A stretch of DNA of 25,592 bases from JACRBK01 sp964427955 (GTDB taxonomy: Bacteria > Chloroflexota > Anaerolineae > Aggregatilineales > Aggregatilineaceae). Of this stretch, positions 8,015 through 16,189 are shown piece by piece; position 1 is the stretch's first letter; the number at the start of each line of letters is the position of its first letter. The stretch spans positions 1-25,592 of the forward strand of contig CAYRWY010000029.1 in the NCBI GenBank assembly GCA_964427955.1, given 5' to 3'. The notes beneath the pieces were generated by a model, which saw nothing but the letters and a program-made list of their open reading frames with translations, was not told where the DNA came from and made no database searches. Made by a program: the position numbers and the translations under genes.

Positions 8015-8719
8015 ATGCTCGAAATCGATCATCTTGAGGTGCGGTACGGGTCCATCATTGCCCTGCGCGATCTGTCGATGAAAGTCAACGCCGGGGAGAT
8101 GGTCGCCCTGATCGGCACGAATGGCGCCGGGAAAACCACGACCATCTCGGCCATCGCGGGCGTCTTGAAACCCGCCAAAGGGGACATCCGGTTCGAGCAG
8201 GCGTCGATCCACGGCCAATCGCCCGAACAGATTATCCGCAAGGGAATCGCTACGGTACCTGAAGGCCGCCATATTTTCCCCAGCCTGACGGTCGCCGAAA
8301 ACCTGAAGCTGGGAGCCTTTATCCGCCATAACCGGGCGGAGTTCGAACGCGATCTCGACGAAATGGTCGCCCTCTTCCCGATCCTGGGGGAGCGGCTCAA
8401 CCAGCGGGGCGGGACCCTGTCTGGCGGCGAGCAGCAGCAGTTGGCCATTGCCCGCGCCTTGATGTCTCACCCCAAGCTGCTCATGCTGGACGAACCCTCG
8501 CTCGGCCTGGCCCCGGCCCTGGTCGATCAGATTTTCGAACTCATCGTCAAGCTGCATCACACCGGCGTCACGATTCTCCTGGTCGAGCAAAACGTGACCC
8601 GGACTCTGGCCATTATCGACCGCGCCTACCTGCTCAAGACGGGCAAGGTGGAAGCGGAAGGGACCGCTGCGGACATCAGTGCTCGTGTGGACATCCAGAG
8701 CATTTACCTGGGCGGCTGA
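8015..8719 (+). CDS. livF: Branched-chain amino acid-type ABC transporter ATPase LivF
   Basis: This is the second ATPase of the importer, 234 residues, the standard LivF length. Walker A is GTNGAGKTT at 34-42, preceded by the strict LivF opening LEIDHLEVRYGSIIALRDLS. PEGRHIFPSLTVAENL, signature LSGGEQQQLAIARALM, Walker B KLLMLDEPSLGLAP and LLVEQNV follow. It starts 2 nt after the LivG stop, so translation is probably coupled. The frame extends upstream into livG but only ATG 8015 gives the family start. Confidence 0.93.
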   Translation: MLEIDHLEVRYGSIIALRDLSMKVNAGEMVALIGTNGAGKTTTISAIAGVLKPAKGDIRFEQASIHGQSPEQIIRKGIATVPEGRHIFPSLTVAENLKLGAFIRHNRAEFERDLDEMVALFPILGERLNQRGGTLSGGEQQQLAIARALMSHPKLLMLDEPSLGLAPALVDQIFELIVKLHHTGVTILLVEQNVTRTLAIIDRAYLLKTGKVEAEGTAADISARVDIQSIYLGG

Positions 8720-8745
8720 CCCCCTAACCCACAGGAGAACTCGCG

Positions 8746-9642
8746 TTGTTTGACCTGGAGTTTTTCTTCAATGTACTGAGCTTAGGCAGCCTCTACGCCC
8801 TGATCGCGCTGGGCCTGGTCATCATCTATGGGATTCTGAAACTGGTGAATTTCGCCTATGGTGAGCTGATCATGGTCGGCGGTTACACGATGTTTTTGTT
8901 GAGCACCAGCGACGTACACCTGCCCTGGTTTTTCATTGCCATCGCCTCGATTCTGGCCGCCATGATCGCGAGCTACCTCACCGAGCGGATCGCCTTCCGG
9001 TCCGTGCGTGAGAAGTCGCTGACGGCCATGCTGATCACCTCCTTCGCGGTCAGCACCCTGCTGCAAAACAGCGCCCTGCTGCTGATCTCGCCGCGGTCGC
9101 GGGCGGTCCGGCTGCCCGACCTGTTTTCGAAGAGCACCGTAATCCTGGGCGTGGACGTCCCCGTCCGCAACATTCTGATGGTGATCACCAGCTTCGCGCT
9201 GCTGATTCTGCTGAACCTGCTGCTCGAACGGACGGTGCTGGGCATCGCCCTGCGCGCCGCCGCCGATAATTTCCAGATGACGCGGATGTTGGGCGTACCG
9301 GCCAACCTGATCATCGCGACGGCGTTCATGATCAGCGGGCTGCTGGCGGGTGTGGTCGCGGTGTTCTGGGTAGGCCGCACCTCGTCCGTGACGCCGACGA
9401 TTGGATCGACCCCGCTGCTGATTGCCTTCGTCGCGACCGTCATCGGCGGAATGCGCAGTCTGACCGGGGCGGTGGTGGGCGGCTACCTGTATGCCTTTCT
9501 GTACAGCCTGATCGGCGTGCTGCTGCCGCAAAGCTTGCTGGACTTCCGCGAAGCCTTCATGTTCGTGGTGGTGATTTTGATCCTGTTGTTCCGGCCCGAA
9601 GGTCTGATTCGCGGCAACTACTCAGGAGAGAGAGTCGGATGA
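8746..9642 (+). CDS. livH: Branched-chain amino acid-type ABC permease LivH
   Basis: This is an inner-membrane permease, 298 residues, of the BPD_transp_2/LivH group. The start is a TTG with AGGAG eight bases upstream. Family features: FFNVLSLGSLYALIALGLVIIYGILKLVNFAYGELIMVGGY at the N-terminus (the LivH hallmark), an EAA-like loop TVLGIALRAAADNFQMTRMLGV, and IAFVATVIGGMRSLTGAVVGG near the end. Its stop overlaps the LivM start by 4 nt (ATGA). It pairs with LivM to form the membrane channel. Confidence 0.92.
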   Translation: MFDLEFFFNVLSLGSLYALIALGLVIIYGILKLVNFAYGELIMVGGYTMFLLSTSDVHLPWFFIAIASILAAMIASYLTERIAFRSVREKSLTAMLITSFAVSTLLQNSALLLISPRSRAVRLPDLFSKSTVILGVDVPVRNILMVITSFALLILLNLLLERTVLGIALRAAADNFQMTRMLGVPANLIIATAFMISGLLAGVVAVFWVGRTSSVTPTIGSTPLLIAFVATVIGGMRSLTGAVVGGYLYAFLYSLIGVLLPQSLLDFREAFMFVVVILILLFRPEGLIRGNYSGERVG

Positions 9643-10706
9643 AGGTAAAAGAACGCCTCCTGGCACTGTTCGACGACTACAATGCGCCGCTGTTCCTGAG
9701 TATTCCGCTGATCGTGCTCGCCGTGGTCGTGAACCAGTACGGCAGCGCGGTGTTGCAGCGGATCATCCTGACCATGTTCATCAATCTGACGATGGTGCTG
9801 GGCCTCCAGGTCTTCATGGGCAACAGCGGGATTCTGAACTTCTCGCACATGGGCTTCATGGGCATCGGGGCCTATGCGTCCGTGATCTGCTCGATGACGC
9901 CTCAGATCAAGACTTACAGCATTCCTCACCTGTACGAATTCCTCAACCCTGTGCACCTGCCGTTCTGGATAGCACTGCTGGCCGGGGGCTGCGTCGCGGC
10001 GATCATCGCGGCGGTGATCAGCTTCCCGCTGATGCGCGTGTCGGACGCTACCGCCGTGATCACCACCTTTGCGCTGTTGATCATCATCTACGTGGTGCTG
10101 GTGCACTGGAGCGCCATCACGAACGGGCCGAAAACGCTGTTTGGGGTGGATCGCTACACCGATCTAAAGACGAGTGTGCTGTGGGGCATCCTGTTCGTCT
10201 GGATAGCGTATGCCTTCAAGGAATCCACCTTTGGGCTGCGGCTGCGCGCCAGCCGTGACGACCGTTACGCGGCGGCGACCAGCGGGATCAATATGGTGAT
10301 CATGCGCTGGCTCGCGTTCACGCTCAGCGCGTTCATCGCCGGGATCGGCGGCGGCCTGTGGGCGCACTTCATCACCTCGTTTTCGCCGAAAGCCTTCTAT
10401 CTGACCGAGACGTTCGTCATCCTGGCGATGCTGGTGGTCGGCGGTCCGAATGGGGTGTCCGGCGCGGTGGTCGGGACGCTGGTCGTCACCGCCGTGCGCG
10501 AGGGACTGCGCCAGCTCGAAAACGAGATGACGATTCATCAAACCCTGGGGTCCGACATCAGCATTGTCGGTTTCACCGAGGTTTTTCTGGCGATTGCCCT
10601 GATTCTGATCCTCGTTCTGCGCCCGGAAGGGATCATGGGCGGGCACGAAATCCGCTGGATCAGGCGGCGGGGCGCGCCAGTTCCGGCCAATGACGCTGAT
10701 AGCTGA
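9639..10706 (+). CDS. livM: Branched-chain amino acid-type ABC permease LivM
   Basis: This is the second membrane subunit, 355 residues. After an N-terminal hydrophobic region come LVLGLQ-type residues LQVFMGNSGILNFSHMGFMGIGAYAS, a classic LivM motif, then the cytosolic EAA-like loop STFGLRLRASRDDRYAAATSGINM and LAMLVVGGPNGVSGAVVGTLVV. The C-terminus ends soon after LRPEGIMGG, also usual. It overlaps livH by 4 nt and lies 26 nt before the hydrolase gene, so all six genes from 5985 are likely one operon. Confidence 0.92.
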   Translation: MKVKERLLALFDDYNAPLFLSIPLIVLAVVVNQYGSAVLQRIILTMFINLTMVLGLQVFMGNSGILNFSHMGFMGIGAYASVICSMTPQIKTYSIPHLYEFLNPVHLPFWIALLAGGCVAAIIAAVISFPLMRVSDATAVITTFALLIIIYVVLVHWSAITNGPKTLFGVDRYTDLKTSVLWGILFVWIAYAFKESTFGLRLRASRDDRYAAATSGINMVIMRWLAFTLSAFIAGIGGGLWAHFITSFSPKAFYLTETFVILAMLVVGGPNGVSGAVVGTLVVTAVREGLRQLENEMTIHQTLGSDISIVGFTEVFLAIALILILVLRPEGIMGGHEIRWIRRRGAPVPANDADS

Positions 10707-10732
10707 TAGCTTCTTTACAGGAGAGACATCTC

Positions 10733-12034
10733 ATGTGCGATACCTTTGCCGCGCTCCCGGCAGTGACGGCCCACGGGTCCGTGATCTTCGCCAAGAGCGC
10801 CGACTGCGAGATCAATGAGGCGAACGCCGTGGTGCGGATTCCGCGCCAGAAGCATGTGCCCGGCGAAGTGGTCCGCGTGACGCACCGGGCGATCCCGCAG
10901 GCCCAAGAGACTTACGAGATCATCCTGACCAAAGCCTTCTGGACCTACGGCTGCGAGATCGGGATCAACGAGCACGGCCTGGCGATGGGCGAAGAAGCCG
11001 TCTACACCACCCAGGAGAAGATCGAGCAGAAGGACGGCATCATCGGCCCCGACCTGATGCGGATCGGGCTGGAACGCGCCCGTACCTGCCAGGAAGCCAT
11101 CGCGATCATGACCGCGCTGCTGGAGGAATTCGGCCAGGGCGGCAACTGCGAAATGTCGGGCAACTCGCATTTCGACAGCAGTTTTCTGATGGCGGACACC
11201 CGGGAAGCCTACGTCCTCGAAACCGCCGGGCGCGACTGGGCGGTGCGGCGCATCGGCGAGATCGGGTCGATCTCCAACATGCTCTCGATCCGCAGCGATT
11301 GGGAGCGGTCTTCGCAGGAAAAAGCGGGCGCCGCGAAGATCGATTGGGCAACCACCTACGCCCGCCCCGAAGTCCCGCCCACCCTGGGATCGCCGGACCG
11401 GCAGTCGATCACCTACGGCTGTCTCGCGGACGCCAGGGGCCGGATCGACGTCAAGACGGCCTTCGACGTCATGCGCCACCACAACGACGGCTACCACCCG
11501 GCCCACGCCCCGGCGCACCAGAATATCTGCGTCCACGCAGGACCGCAGGAGAATCGCTGGTGGCAGGCCGACGGCGTGATGGTGACGGATGTCGGCGATC
11601 ACGGCGTGATGGCCTGGGTCACGGGCACGTCGGGGACGTGTGTCTCGATCTTCAAGCCGGTCTTCCTGGGGATGGATCTGCCTGACATCGGCCCGCTGCC
11701 GACGCAAGTCTTCAATCCGGACACGCTGTGGTGGAAGCACGAGCTGCTGCACCGCCGCGCGATGGCCGATTTCGACCACGTGGTGAGCGAGATTCGCGCC
11801 GACTTCGACCAGATCGAAGCGGAATTTCTCGCGGCAGCGGCCACGGTCAAATATGGCACAGACCGGGAGAAGCAGGACTTCATGAACTACTGCTTCCGTA
11901 AGGCCATGAGCGCCACGGAAGTCTGGATCGAGCGCTTGCGCGCTCGCCACGACCTGGCCTTCGACGATCCGGCCTACCGGGCCATGTGGCAGAAGTTCAA
12001 CGCGCAGGCCGGGCTGGCCGGATTGCCCGCCTGA
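10733..12034 (+). CDS. Secernin/peptidase C69-type Ntn hydrolase
   Basis: This 433-residue protein belongs to the N-terminal-nucleophile hydrolases of the C69/secernin group, which cleave peptide or other amide bonds. MCDTFAALPAVTAHGSVIFAKSADCEINEANAVV matches the secernin start: Cys2 becomes the catalytic nucleophile after removal of Met1, and the SxD-NE pattern follows. CEIGINEHGLAMGEEAVYT, SFLMADTREAYVLETAGRDWAVRRI and SISNMLSI are further family blocks. There is no signal peptide or membrane segment, so it acts in the cytosol. AGGAGAG precedes the ATG. Being last in the Liv-type operon suggests it hydrolyses what the importer brings in (dipeptide, N-acyl amino acid or other amide). The exact substrate is unknown. 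Confidence 0.85.
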   Translation: MCDTFAALPAVTAHGSVIFAKSADCEINEANAVVRIPRQKHVPGEVVRVTHRAIPQAQETYEIILTKAFWTYGCEIGINEHGLAMGEEAVYTTQEKIEQKDGIIGPDLMRIGLERARTCQEAIAIMTALLEEFGQGGNCEMSGNSHFDSSFLMADTREAYVLETAGRDWAVRRIGEIGSISNMLSIRSDWERSSQEKAGAAKIDWATTYARPEVPPTLGSPDRQSITYGCLADARGRIDVKTAFDVMRHHNDGYHPAHAPAHQNICVHAGPQENRWWQADGVMVTDVGDHGVMAWVTGTSGTCVSIFKPVFLGMDLPDIGPLPTQVFNPDTLWWKHELLHRRAMADFDHVVSEIRADFDQIEAEFLAAAATVKYGTDREKQDFMNYCFRKAMSATEVWIERLRARHDLAFDDPAYRAMWQKFNAQAGLAGLPA

Positions 12035-12047
12035 TCCGTCGCGGTAT

Positions 12048-12272
12048 TTACTCCGGATCAGCCGCCTCATGTGCGTGCTGATCCGGTGGATTCTGAAGGA
12101 TCAGGTCAAGCTGCCGGATCTGGCGCTGGCGAATGCGCCGGAATGCCCAGATCAGGAGGGCTATCGGCCAGGTGTGCACGGCCAGCGGTGCGCCGCAGTC
12201 CGGGCAGGGCAGCAGTCCCACGCCGAGCAGTCCCCCGATGGCCACCCAATGGTTCGTCAGTCGTTGTCGCAT
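12048..12272 (-). CDS. Small hypothetical membrane protein with CPDC motif
   Basis: A 74-residue protein I do not recognise. It has two hydrophobic stretches (about 9-22 and 32-44) around LLPCPDCGAPL, so Cys23 and Cys26 form a CxxC that could bind a metal or be redox active, followed by a basic stretch (FRRIRQRQIRQ). The start is well supported: GAAGGAGG ends four bases before the ATG. It is convergent with the hydrolase gene (13 nt apart) and divergent from the DUF318 permease, with which it shares a 79-nt intergenic region. Position and CxxC suggest a link to the metal-homeostasis cluster; this is inference. Confidence 0.6.
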   Translation of the reverse strand: MRQRLTNHWVAIGGLLGVGLLPCPDCGAPLAVHTWPIALLIWAFRRIRQRQIRQLDLILQNPPDQHAHEAADPE

Positions 12273-12284
12273 ACGACCTCCTTC

Positions 12285-12338
12285 AAATGTTGCATTTTTG
12301 TGGCGAGTGAGCTAGCTATCTAGCAGTACAACATTATA
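12285..12338. promoter_or_regulatory. Divergent regulatory region with metalloregulator-like palindromes
   Basis: Between the 74-aa gene and the permease gene lie AAATG-TTG-CATTT (12285-12297) and GCTAG-CTAT-CTAGC (12311-12324). A wide inverted repeat AATGTTG (12286-12292) / CAACATT (12329-12335) is also present. TATAAT reads on the minus strand at 12338-12333 and TATACA on the plus strand at 12335-12340, but neither has a good -35. The first palindrome has a Fur-family-like shape but differs from the clear boxes at 16125-16161. Confidence 0.35.
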
Positions 12339-12351
12339 CAGGACGAACCAT

Positions 12352-13278
12352 TTGAACGTTGCGGATACGCTGACGGTTTTCAGTACGCGGTTTTTGGGTA
12401 TTTTCATCGAGGCGGTGCCCTTCTTACTGTTAGGGACGCTGACCTCGGGTCTGATCGAAGCTTTTCTCAGCCAGGACGACCTGGTCCGAGTGATCCCACG
12501 CCATCCCCTGCTGGCCTCGCTGTCGGGCGGCCTGCTGGGCTTTGTTTTCCCGGTGTGCGAGTGCGGCGTGGTGCCCGTCGTCCGGCGGCTGTATCGCAAA
12601 GGGCTGCCGGTGCCGGTGGGGATCACGTTCTTGCTGGCGTCGCCGGTCATCAACCCCATCGTGATCGCCAGCACCTATACGGCTTTTCACCAGCGCGCCC
12701 TCGAGATCGTCTATCTGCGCATCGCCGTCGCCTTCGTGGTGGCCGTGAGTGTCGGGCTGATCTTCTCCTTCCAGCCTCGCCCGGAACGCCTGCTGCGCGA
12801 CGGACATCCGGCCATGACACTCGTGCCTGTATCGCCCTCGCTGGCCGCCCCGCCGCGGAGGGGACTGCTGCCGGGCCTGCGTTACGCGCTCGCGCTCGCC
12901 GCCGACGAATTTTTCGACATGGGGCGCTATCTCGTGATCGGATCCCTGCTGGCGGCCAGCGTGCGCATCTTCATCTCACAAAACGAACTGGAAACTCTGG
13001 CGACCAACCCCGTCAACTCGGTCTTGGTGATGCAGGCATTGGCGTTCATCCTCTCCATTTGCAGCACGACGGATGCGTTCGTGTCGCTCGGCTTTGCCAA
13101 CACCTTCACCCTGGGGTCGATTCTCGGCTTTTTGACCTTCGGCCCGATGGTCGATCTCAAAAGTACGCTGATGTTTCTCGGCGTGTTTCGCAAGCGCGTG
13201 GTGCTCTACCTGATCCTGCTCCCGTTTTTGATGACGACGTTGATCGCCATCTGGGTCAATCTCAACGTGCGGTTCTAA
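12352..13278 (+). CDS. ArsP/YraQ-type permease (DUF318 family)
   Basis: This is a polytopic membrane protein of 308 residues. The family signature is clear: FPVCECGVVPVVRRLYRKGLPVPV at about 67-90, with the C-x-C of Cys69 and Cys71, then FLLASPVINPIVIASTYTAF. The second half repeats the fold, with STTDAFVSLGFANTFTLGSILGFLTFGPMVDLKS. The start is a TTG; the AGGA at 12340-12343 is a modest Shine-Dalgarno and no ATG lies nearby in frame. Relatives include the Bacillus YcgR protein, paired with a YcgQ/TIGR03943 partner as here, and organoarsenical exporters (ArsP). Together with the downstream ZnuA-like gene, a role in metal handling is likely. The transported species is not established. Confidence 0.85.
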   Translation: MNVADTLTVFSTRFLGIFIEAVPFLLLGTLTSGLIEAFLSQDDLVRVIPRHPLLASLSGGLLGFVFPVCECGVVPVVRRLYRKGLPVPVGITFLLASPVINPIVIASTYTAFHQRALEIVYLRIAVAFVVAVSVGLIFSFQPRPERLLRDGHPAMTLVPVSPSLAAPPRRGLLPGLRYALALAADEFFDMGRYLVIGSLLAASVRIFISQNELETLATNPVNSVLVMQALAFILSICSTTDAFVSLGFANTFTLGSILGFLTFGPMVDLKSTLMFLGVFRKRVVLYLILLPFLMTTLIAIWVNLNVRF

Positions 13279-13288
13279 GGGAGGCGCG

Positions 13289-14032
13289 ATGACGACGGTC
13301 CAGCGTTGGATACAGGCGGTCGTCCTGGGCGCGACCGGGGCGTACTTCACCTACAACCTCGCCAGCGGCAACGTGGCGAACTATATCGCGAACAAGTTTT
13401 TGTGGCTGTCGTGGCTGGCCGCGGGGCTGCTGCTCGTGTTGGCGCTGATGGCGCTGATCGCGCTGGTCCGGCCCGCTCCCCACGATCACGATCATGACCA
13501 TGACTCCGCCGGGCTGTGGTCCTGGGCCGGGCTGGGACTGGTGACCCTGCCGGTGGTGTTCGGCCTGCTGCTTCCTTCTCGTCCGCTGGACAGCCGCGCC
13601 ATCGAAGGCGTGGCCAGCGATCTGAGCAGCATCAACACGTCAGGGAGCACGCGCCTGGACATCGCCCCTCAGAACCGGAACATTCTGGACTGGCTGCGCG
13701 CGTTTGGTTCGGCCACCGATCCCGCAGTGCTGAATGGGCAGCCCGTCGATGTCGTCGGGTTCGTCTACCGGGACGCTCGCTTCGACGGGACCTCGCAATT
13801 CATGGTCACCCGTTTCATCATAAGCTGCTGCGTGGCCGATGCCCAGGCTATCGGGTTGGGGGTGGATTGGGCGCAAGCGCCGACCCTCCGCGAGGATACC
13901 TGGATTCGGGTGCGCGGCACGCTGGAGGTCCGCGAGTTCGAGGGGGTGCTGTCGCCCTGGTTGGTGGCTGACGAGGGGCCAGACGGTATCCAGGTCGTGG
14001 CCCAACCCGAAAACCCCTATCTTTATCCCTAA
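13289..14032 (+). CDS. TIGR03943 (YcgQ-like) membrane protein
   Basis: This 247-residue protein has two N-terminal helices (about 8-24 and 37-60), a cytosolic or extracellular loop with a strict HDHDHDHD run (65-72), a third helix (about 75-95) and a C-terminal extracytoplasmic domain. VTRFIISCCVADAQAIGLGV, with Cys180-Cys181, is the conserved core of the TIGR03943 family. The family is typically paired with the DUF318 permease, as YcgQ-YcgR in Bacillus, a zinc-responsive pair. The gene starts 10 nt after the permease stop behind GGGAGG. The histidine/aspartate run is a probable zinc-binding loop (inference). Confidence 0.85.
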   Translation: MTTVQRWIQAVVLGATGAYFTYNLASGNVANYIANKFLWLSWLAAGLLLVLALMALIALVRPAPHDHDHDHDSAGLWSWAGLGLVTLPVVFGLLLPSRPLDSRAIEGVASDLSSINTSGSTRLDIAPQNRNILDWLRAFGSATDPAVLNGQPVDVVGFVYRDARFDGTSQFMVTRFIISCCVADAQAIGLGVDWAQAPTLREDTWIRVRGTLEVREFEGVLSPWLVADEGPDGIQVVAQPENPYLYP

Positions 14033-14041
14033 AGGCTGCTG

Positions 14042-15436
14042 ATGTCTGAACGCTGGTCTCTGGAACGCTTTGACAGGCTGGTGATCGTCGTGATGGTGGC
14101 CCTGGTGGCAGCCATCGCCGGGGTGGTCCTGGCGGGCGATCACGTCCAGGTCTACGTCGCGGAGGGTGACTTTGGCCCGCAGGGCACCGCCAGCGGCGCA
14201 CAACCCATCTACATCCGTTTTTCGGATGCGATGTCTTCATCCTCTGTGGCGGCGCATTTCCGGATCGAGCCATCGGTGCCCGGCGAGATCACCTGGACCG
14301 GACCGAATGCCCTGATCTTCACGCCGCAGCAGCCCTGGCTGGCGGGCCGAACCTACACCGTCACGGTCGAACGCGGCGCGCAGGCGGCCCGTCATGGCGG
14401 CGTGCTGCCGGAGGCCGTGCGCTGGACTTTCACCGTCCGGCTGCCGCGGGTGCTCTACCTCGCCCCGACCGATAAGCTGGCGCGTAACCTCTACCTGGCT
14501 GACCTGCAAACGGGGGAGACTACCCTGCTGGCGGCGGCTGACCAGGGGATCGAGGATTTCGCCGTCAGTCCTAACGGCAGCGCGATCGCCCTGTCCCGGA
14601 ATAACCCTGACGGAACGACCAACGTGTGGGTGTTGAACGTCGCCGAACAAACGCTGCGCCAGGTGACCAACTGCGTGGATGCGCGCTGCTACAGCCCGGC
14701 CTGGAAGCCCGACGGCACGCAGCTCGCCTACCAGCGCGACGACTTCAACACCGGTGTCGGGATCGGCCTCAGCGCGAGCCGGGCCTGGATCGTAGACCTC
14801 GCCACGTTGCAGACTCAGCTTCTATTTGCCGATTCCCAACGGTTAGGGGCGGCGCCGACCTGGTCGCCTACCGGTCAGCGGATCGCCGTCTTCGATACGG
14901 CGTCGGCGGGCATTCGCGTCTACGATTACGCCGCTCAATCGGACACCGTGATCGAAAGCTTGGTGGGGACGGTAGGCCACTGGTCGCCCGACGGGAACGC
15001 GCTGGTCTACCCGGAAATAACCAGGGGATCGCTCGGCTCCGAGTTTTATACGACGTTGGAAATCACCGATTTCGAGACGCTGGCACGCGTTCCGATCAGC
15101 GACCCGGCGGGTGCGGCAGTCGATGATGGAGAGGGCCTCTGGTCGCCCGATGGGGATCGCTTGTTGGTCACCCGCCGCTACCTGGACAATCGCTATACGC
15201 CGGGAAAACAGCTTTATCTGCTCGATCCGGCGACGGGTGAAGCCCAACCCCTGGTCGTCGATGCGGCGTATTACCACGCCGGTCCCCATTGGGACGCGAG
15301 CGGCGAGCGAATCGTCTTCCAGCGGTATCCGCTCCAGCAGTCGGGCGCGCGTCCGAGCGTCTGGACGTATGACCTGGTCACCCAGGAATTGCGGCAGGTG
15401 GCCGAAAATGCCATGCTGCCCCAGTGGTTACCCTGA
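14042..15436 (+). CDS. Membrane-anchored Ig-like plus TolB-type beta-propeller protein
   Basis: This 464-residue protein has a signal anchor at about 12-32. Residues about 35-135 form an SbsA/Big_5-type Ig-like domain (QPIYIRFSDAMSSSSVAAHFRIEP, FTPQQPWLAGRTYTVTV). From about 140 to the end there is a propeller of PD40/TolB-type repeats: FAVSPNGSAIALSRN, YSPAWKPDGTQLAYQRD, PTWSPTGQRIAVFD, GHWSPDGNALVYP, GLWSPDGDRLLVTR and PHWDASGERIVFQR. It starts 9 nt after the TIGR03943 stop (with GCTG in between and no strong Shine-Dalgarno), so it is in the same operon. The protein is expected to face outside the cell. Its job in a metal cluster is unknown; such domains usually mediate binding. Confidence 0.8.
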   Translation: MSERWSLERFDRLVIVVMVALVAAIAGVVLAGDHVQVYVAEGDFGPQGTASGAQPIYIRFSDAMSSSSVAAHFRIEPSVPGEITWTGPNALIFTPQQPWLAGRTYTVTVERGAQAARHGGVLPEAVRWTFTVRLPRVLYLAPTDKLARNLYLADLQTGETTLLAAADQGIEDFAVSPNGSAIALSRNNPDGTTNVWVLNVAEQTLRQVTNCVDARCYSPAWKPDGTQLAYQRDDFNTGVGIGLSASRAWIVDLATLQTQLLFADSQRLGAAPTWSPTGQRIAVFDTASAGIRVYDYAAQSDTVIESLVGTVGHWSPDGNALVYPEITRGSLGSEFYTTLEITDFETLARVPISDPAGAAVDDGEGLWSPDGDRLLVTRRYLDNRYTPGKQLYLLDPATGEAQPLVVDAAYYHAGPHWDASGERIVFQRYPLQQSGARPSVWTYDLVTQELRQVAENAMLPQWLP

Positions 15437-15449
15437 TGAGGAGGCCATC

Positions 15450-16088
15450 ATGAGCCAGAGAACCCTGTCTTCCCTCCGGTGGCTGCTGTTTTTGATCCTG
15501 CCGCTGGGCGGGGTGGCCGCGGGCGTGCTCATCCTGGTGAGCGACCACGGTGCTTCGCCATCGCCTGCAGTCGTGATCTACCCATCGCCGCCGCCGGTGA
15601 CGTTCATCGTGCCGACGCCGCTGCCGACGGTGCCGCCGACCCCGACGGTGACCGAGGCCAGCGTCCTGGACGAACCGCTGCCCGATTTCACGCTCACAAC
15701 GCTAGACGGCGGCGCGCTGCACCTGGCCGATCTCGAAGGCCAGATCGTCTTCCTGAACTTCTGGGCAACGTGGTGCGCCCCCTGCCAGGAAGAGATGCCC
15801 GCGCTGCAAGCCCTCCAGGATGCGCACGGCGCGGAGGGCGTGCGCGTGATCGCCGTCACCGACCCGACGGCGGGCCAGTCCGAGGCGGACGTGCGCGCCT
15901 TCCTGGAGACCTATCACCTGACCTTCACGGTGGTGCTCTCGTCGGACACCGCCGTCTACCAGCATTTTGGCGTCGCTCAAATCCCCATGACGTACATCAT
16001 CGACCGGGAAGGGATTATCCGGTACCGCCAGATCGGCACGCTCGACTCGGAAGACATTGCGATCTATCTCCAGCGGTTGACCGGTTGA
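15450..16088 (+). CDS. TlpA/ResA-type membrane-anchored thioredoxin
   Basis: This is a 212-residue extracytoplasmic thiol-disulfide oxidoreductase. A signal anchor spans about 11-31, then comes a Pro/Thr-rich spacer (about 36-68), then the redoxin domain beginning LPDFTLTTLDGGALHLADLEGQ. The active site is FWATWCAPCQEEMPAL with Cys109 and Cys112; the cis-Pro loop is visible as FGVAQIPMTYIIDREGIIRYRQIG. The ATG at 15450, 13 nt after the propeller gene stop and behind GAGGAGG, gives the anchor; the frame's upstream extension overlaps that gene and is not used. It may keep cysteines of neighbours, such as the CC of the TIGR03943 protein, reduced; this is inference. Confidence 0.88.
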   Translation: MSQRTLSSLRWLLFLILPLGGVAAGVLILVSDHGASPSPAVVIYPSPPPVTFIVPTPLPTVPPTPTVTEASVLDEPLPDFTLTTLDGGALHLADLEGQIVFLNFWATWCAPCQEEMPALQALQDAHGAEGVRVIAVTDPTAGQSEADVRAFLETYHLTFTVVLSSDTAVYQHFGVAQIPMTYIIDREGIIRYRQIGTLDSEDIAIYLQRLTG

Positions 16089-16118
16089 TGCTCGCCGCGC
16101 CTTGAGTGATTTTGGGTC

Positions 16119-16161
16119 TTGTATTGAAAAAACTTTTCATTATAATTGAAAAGTGTTTTCA
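16119..16161 (+). promoter_or_regulatory. znuA-type promoter with two Zur-like boxes
   Basis: The -35 TTGTAT (16119-16124) and a perfect -10 TATAAT (16141-16146) are 16 nt apart. Two 15-bp boxes of the form TGAAAA-N3-TTTTCA lie at 16125-16139, exactly in the spacer, and at 16147-16161, directly after the -10. Their centres are 22 bp apart, about two helical turns. The form matches the known actinobacterial Zur box (TGAAAATCATTTTCA-like) closely, so zinc-dependent repression is the straightforward reading. No zur gene is in the window. Confidence 0.8.
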
Positions 16162-16189
16162 GTTAGATGGACTCAAGGAGCAAATCACG

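Noticed and set aside
16106..16189. Upstream start for the znuA-type gene
   Set aside because: The extension would translate the promoter and both Zur-like boxes and would put 28 residues before a normal signal peptide.
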